The position numbers and the translations under genes were made by a program. The notes under the pieces were generated by a model, which searched no databases, was not told where the DNA came from, and was given only the letters and a program-made list of their open reading frames with translations. This document shows, piece by piece, positions 34,085-40,447 of a DNA stretch of 64,000 nt. Origin of the DNA: Lysobacter antibioticus HS124 (GTDB lineage: Bacteria; Pseudomonadota; Gammaproteobacteria; Xanthomonadales; Xanthomonadaceae); the NCBI RefSeq assembly GCF_000336385.2, contig NZ_HG424486.1, positions 1-64,000 on the forward strand. Direction: 5' to 3'. The first letter of the stretch is position 1; every line of letters begins with the position of its first letter.

Positions 34085-34924
34085 TCAAGCGGACATCGGC
34101 GGCGGATTTGCCGTTGCGCGGGCGTAAGCGTCCTCGGCATGCCAACGTTCGGCGATCACCCGAATCACATCGACGCCGTTGTAGTTCCGATAGCCGGACT
34201 CGCCGTGCCGACCCAACGAATCGGCAGCATCGTGGTAGCACCGCGCAATGGCCTCGACAGCGGTCGGGTCTTTCGCATCCTGATAGCCGGCCGCGTTGAG
34301 CCGGATGCCCGAGGCCAGCACGGCCCGCTCAGCGGTTTCGCGCGTCGCGCAAGAGCTGACCATGACAGCACGTTTCGCGAATTCATTCGGATCGAACGAG
34401 AGATCATTCTCAACCCGAATCCTGCTGGCCAGCGCATTGAGGCCTGTTTGTTCCGCCAAAGCCTCGTTGTACCGAACCTCGTTCAGATACTCTTTCGCAG
34501 CGGATGTCAGATCGATGTGGGACTCGTTCCCGGTCGACTCCTGAAGGCGAAGCTGGACGGTTTGAGCGAACCTATCGAGCGCCTGCAACGCCACCACGGA
34601 CCGTATGGCGTGCGAGGACTCGTGACCCAAGGTCGCCGTCAACAGATCGCCCTGTTGAAGCGGCGTATATGCAGGATCATTCAGGGTGCTGGGCGACAGC
34701 AGAATGGATCGACTGCGGTGGTCGTAGCTTCCAGCCTGGTTTGGTTTGTCGCTCACGCCGATACCGGCCAACCTGCCGCTCGCCGCCGCTCGGTCGAGCA
34801 TGATCGCCAGATACGGAGAATTGACGATAGCGGCCTCGACCTTGTCGATATCGGCCCGGCTCACGCCTGGCCGTTTCTGCATTGCCTCGATTAGACCCTG
34901 AACCCTAGGAGGAACATCGCTCAT
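34085..34924 (-). CDS. Putative zinc-metallopeptidase type IV secretion effector (X-Tfe) toxin domain
   Basis: The 279-residue protein begins SDVPPRVQGLIEAMQKRPGV and has HESSH (H101, E102, H105), a HExxH zinc motif. NEVRYNEALAEQTGLNAL follows about 45 residues later, whose Glu154 or Glu158 is a candidate third ligand (gluzincin pattern). YDHRSRSILLSPSTLND before the motif also fits this effector group. It would be an antibacterial peptidase delivered by a type IV system. The ATG overlaps the stop of the lipoprotein gene (ATGA). Its C-terminus ends abruptly (NPPPMSA) where the XVIPCD begins in another frame, so as written it lacks its own secretion domain. Base composition is less GC-rich than the neighbours. 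Confidence 0.72.
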   Translation of the reverse strand: MSDVPPRVQGLIEAMQKRPGVSRADIDKVEAAIVNSPYLAIMLDRAAASGRLAGIGVSDKPNQAGSYDHRSRSILLSPSTLNDPAYTPLQQGDLLTATLGHESSHAIRSVVALQALDRFAQTVQLRLQESTGNESHIDLTSAAKEYLNEVRYNEALAEQTGLNALASRIRVENDLSFDPNEFAKRAVMVSSCATRETAERAVLASGIRLNAAGYQDAKDPTAVEAIARCYHDAADSLGRHGESGYRNYNGVDVIRVIAERWHAEDAYARATANPPPMSA

Positions 34925-35664
34925 CCCTGGCTCCGATCAACATTTACATCTACGCTCGAAACACATGCCCGCCCCTCTTCGCTGCCGTCGTCGACACGAT
35001 AAAGGTGCACGCCGACATAGATCGATGTTCCGGCAGAGGTCGAAGGACGAACGAAGCCCCAACGCTCCAGATGCCTGACGCCGCTCTTTCCCATGCTATA
35101 GCCCATCGCTGCCAGTTCGTCGGCGAAAGGCTTGAAATCGAACGTGCAGCGCGTAGATCGCTGCCCCGGCACCCGCTTCGGGCCGAACGTAACTTCCACG
35201 CTCTTTCCCGGCGCTCCCTTATACAGGCCGATCACGCTCACCCAGTACGACCCCAGATCACGGAGTTCGCCTACGGCATCGCCTTCGCGGATAGCCAACA
35301 ACTCGGGAACGAAGTCGATATTAAACACACTGCCTACGTGAGCGGCTTCGGTATCCAACGGGGCGTGCAAGCTGGATACCAGACGCAACAGCTTGGTGCG
35401 CAACTGTTCAACCGAAACGGCAGGAGCAACCGCATTTCGTCGCGGGATCTTCTTGACCGGCGGCTTGGGATTGGCACGCATCTGTGCCTGGTGAATGCGT
35501 TCGGCCGCCTCGACGGCCTCCACCGAAGCGGCAACGCCCGGGTCGTTCGCGGCCATGGCGGGCTCCTGGTCCTTGGGTTCGCGTCCTGACGGCTGGGCGC
35601 AGGCGGACAACGCGCCCAGGCCCAGCGTCAGCCATAGCGGCCAGGCGAATCGGCTCCGTTTCAC
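34921..35664 (-). CDS. Lipoprotein, candidate immunity protein (X-Tfi) of the effector
   Basis: The 247-residue protein has a type II signal peptide with lipobox LSAC (Cys22), so it is membrane-anchored and mostly periplasmic. An Ala/Pro/Lys linker precedes a globular part from about residue 80 containing TFGPKRVPGQRSTRCTFDF and ending HLYRVDDGSEEGRACVSSV; the two Cys may form a disulfide. GTG 35664 has GGAG 6 nt upstream. It overlaps the effector by 4 nt. Known X-Tfi immunity proteins are lipoproteins encoded beside their X-Tfe, which supports the role; no inhibitor fold is recognised. Confidence 0.65.
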   Translation of the reverse strand: MKRSRFAWPLWLTLGLGALSACAQPSGREPKDQEPAMAANDPGVAASVEAVEAAERIHQAQMRANPKPPVKKIPRRNAVAPAVSVEQLRTKLLRLVSSLHAPLDTEAAHVGSVFNIDFVPELLAIREGDAVGELRDLGSYWVSVIGLYKGAPGKSVEVTFGPKRVPGQRSTRCTFDFKPFADELAAMGYSMGKSGVRHLERWGFVRPSTSAGTSIYVGVHLYRVDDGSEEGRACVSSVDVNVDRSQG

Positions 35665-35874
35665 ACATCACTCCATGCCGTATAGGGCTGTGGTGAGGCT
35701 GCCTTAAGCGCGGTGAGGCTGCAAGGCGTACTTTCAGTTGCGCTATGGATAACAGCTTGCGCGAAATCGCTCACCCGAGTACGGGACATAAGGTGCCGAC
35801 CGACGTGAGCCGATGAGTTCAACTAAGAGCAGTACATCTCCGTGGCAAGAATTTCCTAGCGAGTCCGGACATTG

Positions 35875-35905
35875 AAAAGCCGCGGGGAGCCAAGCTCCCC
35901 GCGGC
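35875..35905 (-). terminator. Rho-independent terminator of the M28 peptidase gene
   Basis: A perfect 12-bp stem (GCCGCGGGGAGC with GCTCCCCGCGGC) with a 3-nt loop lies at 35879-35905. On the minus strand it is followed by TTTT. It is 40 nt past the peptidase stop codon. Confidence 0.85.
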
Positions 35906-35944
35906 CTCGATCGAGCGCCGGCGGATGCCGATTGGCTTAGCCGG

Positions 35945-37642
35945 TTACTTCCCCGCCCGCTCCCCCGCCGTCTCATCCCGCGCCCCGCGGAACTCCGAGT
36001 CCTGGGCCCAGTTCGGCCAGCGGCGCGAGTTGGCCAGGTCGTTGCCGAGGGTGTAGAGGATCTGCAGGTCGCGGGCCATGCCGGTGAAGGTCCAGCTGGC
36101 TTCCCATTGGTCGGCGGGCTGGTGGTAGCGGTCCTTGACGTAGGCGTCGCTCTCGGCCTTGCCGGCTTCGACGCCGCCGTCGACCTTGTCCTCGCCCGAG
36201 CCGAACGACACCGCCGGCACGCCGCGCTTGGCGAAGGGGAAGTGGTCGGAGCGGAAGAAGTGGCCGGCCTCGGGCTTGGGGTCGGTGACGTACTTGAGGC
36301 CCCAGCGCTGGGCGGTGGCGATCAGCTCGTCCAGCAGTTCCTGCTTGGCGCTGCCGGAGGTGGTGAAGTCGCGCGCCGGGCCGGTCGGGTCGAGCGCGTC
36401 GGTGTTGATCACCGCGACGGTCTTGGCCAGCGGGTACAGCGGCTTGGAGGCGTAGTACTCCGAGCCGAGCAGGCCTTTCTCTTCCGCGGTCACGGCCAGG
36501 AACACCACCGAGCGCTGCGGTTTCTTGCCCTTGGCGAAGGCGCGGCCCATCTCGATCAGGGCGGCGGTGCCGGTGGCGTTGTCGACCGCGCCGTTGTAGA
36601 TGGTGTCGCCCTTGGCGTCGGGCGCGCCGACGCCCAGGTGGTCCCAGTGGGCGCTGTAGATGACGGTCTCGTCGGGCTTCTTGCTGCCGTCGATGCGGCC
36701 GACGATGTTCTGCGAAGTGATGACTTCGCTCTTGACCGCGTAGTTGGCCGACAGGGTCACGCCCTTCAGCGTCACCGGCTTGAACTCGCGGGTCTGGGCC
36801 TGTTTCTTCAGCTTGTCGAAGTCCAGCCCGGCGCTCTTGAACAGGCTGACGGCCAGGTCGCGCTGGATCCAGCCTTCCATGGTCGGATGGGCCTTGCCGG
36901 GCTGGTCGCGGACCACGTCGAACATGGTGTTGGTGTTGGAGTTCTTGACCGTGGCCCAGCCGTAGGAGGCCGGCTCGGTCTCGTGCACGATCAGCAGGCC
37001 GAGCGCGCCGCGGCGCGCGGCCTCCTCGTACTTGTAGGTCCAGCGGCCGTAGTAGGTCATGGCCTTGCCGCCGAAGTCGCCGTCGCCGGTGTCGAAATCC
37101 GGGTCGTTGATCAGCACGACCGCGATCTTGCCCTTGAGGTCGACGCCCTTGAAGTCGTCCCAGTCGCGCTCCGGCGCGCTGACGCCATAACCGGCGAACA
37201 CCAGCGGCGCGTTCTTGAAGGCGACGTTGTCGGCGCCGTTGAGCGCGGCGCGCACGGCGATTTCGTTGCCCTGGGTCAGCGCGCGCGACTTCTTCTTCAC
37301 CGTCACGGTCAGCTTGGGCGAGCCCTCGATGTTGGAGCGCAGCAGCGGCACGGCCTGGGTCCACAGGCGCTTGCCGTCCTTGAGGTCGCCGCCGGGCTGC
37401 ACCCCGGCCGCCTTGAGCTGGGCGACGACGTAGTCGATGGTCTTGGTCTCGCCGGCGGTGGCGGGGCCGCGGCCTTCGAACTCGTCGGAGGACAGCACCT
37501 TCACTTCCTCGGACAGGCGCTTGGTGTCGAAGGTCGGCGCCTTCGGCGGCTTGGGCGCCTTGGCCGGCTTGGCGGCGACGGCGGGCATCGACAGGACGGC
37601 GGCGCAGAGCACCGCCAACGGTGTGGCGATCGGCAACTTCAT
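35945..37642 (-). CDS. Secreted M28-family zinc aminopeptidase with PA domain
   Basis: The 565-residue protein has a signal peptide (cleavage near AVAA-K at 24), a Lys/Pro-rich spacer, and a PA insert domain (LVFAGYGVSAPERDWDDFKGVDLKGKIAVVLINDPDF). The M28 catalytic domain follows. Zinc ligands are visible in order: YSAHWDHLGVG (His), YNGAVDNATGTAAL (bridging Asp), TAEEKGLLGSEYY (catalytic Glu plus ligand Glu), INTDALDP (Asp) and RYHQPADQW (His). It removes N-terminal residues from peptides in the periplasm or medium. ATG 37642 has GAGGG about 7 nt upstream; the longer frame lacks a signal peptide. Confidence 0.92.
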   Translation of the reverse strand: MKLPIATPLAVLCAAVLSMPAVAAKPAKAPKPPKAPTFDTKRLSEEVKVLSSDEFEGRGPATAGETKTIDYVVAQLKAAGVQPGGDLKDGKRLWTQAVPLLRSNIEGSPKLTVTVKKKSRALTQGNEIAVRAALNGADNVAFKNAPLVFAGYGVSAPERDWDDFKGVDLKGKIAVVLINDPDFDTGDGDFGGKAMTYYGRWTYKYEEAARRGALGLLIVHETEPASYGWATVKNSNTNTMFDVVRDQPGKAHPTMEGWIQRDLAVSLFKSAGLDFDKLKKQAQTREFKPVTLKGVTLSANYAVKSEVITSQNIVGRIDGSKKPDETVIYSAHWDHLGVGAPDAKGDTIYNGAVDNATGTAALIEMGRAFAKGKKPQRSVVFLAVTAEEKGLLGSEYYASKPLYPLAKTVAVINTDALDPTGPARDFTTSGSAKQELLDELIATAQRWGLKYVTDPKPEAGHFFRSDHFPFAKRGVPAVSFGSGEDKVDGGVEAGKAESDAYVKDRYHQPADQWEASWTFTGMARDLQILYTLGNDLANSRRWPNWAQDSEFRGARDETAGERAGK

Positions 37643-37801
37643 GGGGAGGCCCTCGGGTGGTCGGGCCGATACTAGCCAGCCGCCCGGGGCGGGTCCATCG
37701 GCCAGAGGGCATGGTGCTGGAGTGGCAGGCGAATTTGCGTAGTTTGGCGTGAAGGCAGGGAGGGAAGACGCGCCGCTGCGCAACGCGGCAGGGCCGCTTT
37801 G

Positions 37802-37950
37802 GCAGGAGCGGCGTAAGCCGCGACAACCGCAACGGTGTAGGCCTGCGCCTTGGTCGCAGCGGCGATCCGCCAGTCCCGTCCATCGATCTCGTTTCGGCGC
37901 TCGGCGCGGTATTCCGCCGCGCCGGTTGTCGCGGCTTACGCCGCTCCTGC
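37802..37950. repeat. Palindromic repeat with 28-bp perfect arms
   Basis: Arms 37802-37829 and 37923-37950 are exact reverse complements built on GGAGCGGCGTAAGCCGCGAC. The 93-nt centre contains no gene. The type matches the REP-like palindromes dispersed in Xanthomonadaceae and Pseudomonas genomes. It lies between convergent-side ends of the GFA gene and the M28 leader. Confidence 0.7.
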
Positions 37951-37964
37951 AGAGGCATCGGTTT

Positions 37965-38525
37965 TTACGGCAAACGGCAGCCGGGGTCGTACCAGCGGTG
38001 GCGGCGCGCGCTCCGATGCAGCGCTCCGGGAGCGGCGAAATCGGGGTCGGCGAAAGCGCCGACGGAGATCACCACGGCCTCGGGCAGCGCTTCGGCTTCC
38101 ATGTAGAGCAGACCGCCGCATCGGCCGCAGAAGCAATGCTCGACCCAGCGGCCGGCGTCGCTGCTGCGGCGCCAGCGGCGCGGTTCGCCTTCGACGACGA
38201 TGCGGTCCTTGGCGTAACGGGCGCGATAGGAGAACGCCGAGCCGGTGGCGCGCTGGCATTCCAGGCAGGCGCAGGCGTAAACGCTGAGCGGCTCGCCGTA
38301 GACGGTCGCGCTCAGCTCGCCGCAGGCGCAGCCGGCGACGCGTACGGGCCCTGCCGCCTCGGCGACTGCGGTGGATTCGGCGGCCCGTGCCGCAGCGGAT
38401 GCGGTGTTTTCCAGGCTTGCGCCTCGGGCAGTGCCGGCATCGGTAGCCGCGGCCTTTCGCGCATTTCCCGAATCGCAGTGGTGGCCCGCAGGTGCATCGG
38501 CGTCGATCGCGGTATCCGAGTTCAC
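37965..38525 (-). CDS. GFA (glutathione-dependent formaldehyde-activating/CENP-V) family protein
   Basis: The 186-residue protein has an unusual Ala/Asp-rich N-terminal extension of about 60 residues, then the Cys-rich GFA fold. It shows GCACGELSATVYG, YACACLECQRATGSAFSYRARY and VEHCFCGRCGGLLYME, which together bind two zinc ions. Members are thought to bind glutathione adducts of formaldehyde or other thiols. The GTG start at 38525 is supported by AGGAG 6 nt upstream. It is divergent from an HxlR regulator with a palindromic site between them. Confidence 0.82.
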   Translation of the reverse strand: MNSDTAIDADAPAGHHCDSGNARKAAATDAGTARGASLENTASAAARAAESTAVAEAAGPVRVAGCACGELSATVYGEPLSVYACACLECQRATGSAFSYRARYAKDRIVVEGEPRRWRRSSDAGRWVEHCFCGRCGGLLYMEAEALPEAVVISVGAFADPDFAAPGALHRSARRHRWYDPGCRLP

Positions 38526-38648
38526 GTGCGGCTCCTGGCTGCGTCCGCGGCGGATCGCCGCGCGCCGCACAGCGTGCCCGCCGGCGCCCGGCCCTGTAAA
38601 TTAGCTACTTTCCGGTAAGCGCTTACCTGGACGTAAGGAGCCCGCGCG
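38526..38648. promoter_or_regulatory. Divergent GFA/HxlR control region with a 14-bp palindrome
   Basis: GGTAAGCGCTTACC (38614-38627) is a perfect palindrome about 20 nt before the HxlR start codon. AAGGAG lies between it and the ATG. It is the obvious candidate operator for the HxlR protein. Confidence 0.6.
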
Positions 38649-38990
38649 ATGAAACGCCTGCCCGGCGACGGTTGCGGCCTGGCCACCGCGCTCAATGCGA
38701 TCGGCGGCAAGTGGAAGACGATGATCCTGTGGGAAGTGAACCTGGCGCCGCGCCGCTTCGGCGTACTGCGCCGCTCGCTGCCGGGGATCAGCGAAAAGGT
38801 GTTGACCGAGCAGTTGCGCGAGATGGAAGCCGACGGGCTGATCCGGCGCGAGGTCTTTCCGGGCGCGGTGCAGAAGGTCGTGTACTCGGTGACCGAGTAC
38901 GGCGTCGGGCTGAACGAGGCGATCGCAGTGATGTCGGCCTGGGGCAAGGCACACGAAGCGCGCCTGGCGCAGCGCGATGCCGCCCCGTAG
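38649..38990 (+). CDS. HxlR-family transcriptional regulator
   Basis: The 113-residue winged-helix protein has the family opening CGLATALNAIGGKWKTMILWEV, then RRFGVLRRSLPGISEKVLTEQLREMEADGLI and VVYSVTEYG. HxlR proteins often sense electrophiles or redox state through a conserved N-terminal Cys, here Cys9 (GDGCGL). That would suit control of the divergent GFA gene for formaldehyde or aldehyde detoxification. AAGGAG lies 8 nt before the ATG. Confidence 0.88.
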   Translation: MKRLPGDGCGLATALNAIGGKWKTMILWEVNLAPRRFGVLRRSLPGISEKVLTEQLREMEADGLIRREVFPGAVQKVVYSVTEYGVGLNEAIAVMSAWGKAHEARLAQRDAAP

Positions 38991-39152
38991 GAGCGGCGTG
39001 AGCGGCGTGAGCGGCGTGAGCGGCGACCGAGCATAGCGATGTACGCGAGCGTACTGGCCCAACTCCGGACGCACGGATCTTGTCCATCGACGCTCGCTTC
39101 GGCAGTCGGCGTGGTATTTCATCGCTGCGCTCGGTCGCCGCTCACGCCGCTC
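38991..39152. repeat. Palindromic repeat with 24-bp arms and a 9-bp tandem triplication
   Basis: Arms 39009-39032 and 39129-39152 are exact reverse complements based on GAGCGGCGTGAGCGGCGACC. The left arm has GAGCGGCGT repeated three times in a row (38991-39017), beginning at the stop of the HxlR gene. It is related to the 37802-37950 palindrome. Confidence 0.65.
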
Positions 39153-39286
39153 CGACAAGGAAGGCCGCGTCCTCACGCGACGGCAGCGGGCGCCGCAAGA
39201 AAATCTTTCGGCAGCCCTTAGAAATCGTCGTTTGCGGTGATCGCGCGGCGGTTTCGATAATCGCCGCTCCCCGAGGAGAGACTTCC

Positions 39287-40186
39287 ATGCATCGACGCGA
39301 TTTTTTGCAACGCAGCAGCGCCGTATTGCTCGCCGCCGGTTTCGGCGGCTCCAGTTTCACCCTGCTGGCGCGTTCGCCGGCGAAAGAGATCGGCGCGCAC
39401 TGGAACGCACAGCTGACCCGGCTGGAACGCGACAGCGGCGGCCGGCTGGGCGTGGCCGCACTGGACACCGGCGACGGCAAGCGCCTGGGCTGGCGCGGCG
39501 GCGAACGCTTCCCGATGTGCAGCACCTTCAAGTTCCTGCTCGCGGCGGCGGTGCTGCGCGAGGTCGACCGCGGCAGGCTGGACCTGCAACGCAAGCTGCC
39601 GATCGCCAAGAGCGACATCATCGCCCACTCGCCGACGACCGAGCCGCTGGTCGGTGTCGGCGCCAGCGTCGCGACCTTGTGCGAGGCGACCATGACCCTC
39701 AGCGACAACGCGGCGGCCAATCTGTTGCTGCCGCTGATCGGCGGCCCGGCCGGGCTGACCCGTTTCCTGCGCAGCATCGGCGACCCGGTCACGCGCCTGG
39801 ACCGGATCGAGCCCGAGCTGAACGTAGTGGGGCCCGGCGATGAGCGCGACACCACCTCGCCCGATGCCATGCTCGACAGCTTGCGCACGCTGGTGCTGGG
39901 CGACGCGCTCAAGCCGGCCTCGCGCGAACGGCTGACCGCATGGCTGGTGGCCAACAAGACCGGCGACAAGCGCCTGCGCGCGGGGTTGCCGGCCGGGCTC
40001 AGGGTCGGCGACAAGACCGGCACCGCGAACACGACGGCCAACGACCTCGCCGCGATCTGGCCGGCCGCGCCGCGCAAGCCGGTGCTGCTGACCTGTTACC
40101 TGACCGGCGCCGGCAAGATCGACGCGGCCGGCCGCGATCAGGTGCATGCCGAGGTCGCGCGGACCCTGGCGCAGATCTGGCTGTAA
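39287..40186 (+). CDS. Class A beta-lactamase, L2-like, Tat-exported
   Basis: The 299-residue protein has all class A motifs: S79-T-F-K82 (nucleophile Ser), S139-D-N141, E175-P-E-L-N179 (general base Glu and Asn) and K243-T-G245. The N-terminus MHRRDFLQRSSAVLLAAGF has a twin-arginine RRDFL motif, as in Stenotrophomonas L2. It hydrolyses penicillins and cephalosporins in the periplasm. GAGGAGAG precedes the ATG. No AmpR-type regulator is adjacent, unlike in Stenotrophomonas. Palindromic repeats flank it on both sides. Confidence 0.92.
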   Translation: MHRRDFLQRSSAVLLAAGFGGSSFTLLARSPAKEIGAHWNAQLTRLERDSGGRLGVAALDTGDGKRLGWRGGERFPMCSTFKFLLAAAVLREVDRGRLDLQRKLPIAKSDIIAHSPTTEPLVGVGASVATLCEATMTLSDNAAANLLLPLIGGPAGLTRFLRSIGDPVTRLDRIEPELNVVGPGDERDTTSPDAMLDSLRTLVLGDALKPASRERLTAWLVANKTGDKRLRAGLPAGLRVGDKTGTANTTANDLAAIWPAAPRKPVLLTCYLTGAGKIDAAGRDQVHAEVARTLAQIWL

Positions 40187-40195
40187 ACCGGCCCT

Positions 40196-40346
40196 TGTAG
40201 CAGCGGCGTCAGTGGCAACAGTCGCAGCGGTGCGCGCAAGCGCGTCTGCCGACGCCCGACTCCGCGCGCGATGTGGGCCTTCATCGCTTCGGCGGCTCGC
40301 GTGGCAGTGCATCGCTTCGGTGGTCGCGGCTCACGCCGCTCCTACA
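40196..40346. repeat. Degenerate GGAGCGGCGT palindrome downstream of the beta-lactamase gene
   Basis: The right arm (40325-40346, GGCTCACGCCGCTCCTACA type) matches the consensus of the other copies. The left arm (from 40196, TGTAGCAGCGGCGTCAGTGG) is diverged. It begins within 10 nt of the beta-lactamase stop codon. Confidence 0.55.
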
Positions 40347-40447
40347 GGAAGGGCGGAAAGCAGGACACGGACCCCGCGCCGCGTTCTAGAATCGGCCGAT
40401 TCGCGAAGGCGCCGCCGGCCCGGACGGCGCGCGCAACGAGGATGCGC

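Noticed and set aside
37802-40346. CRISPR array formed by the repeated palindromes
   Set aside because: Only three copies with gene-sized spacing and palindromic arms; no regular repeats/spacers and no cas genes.
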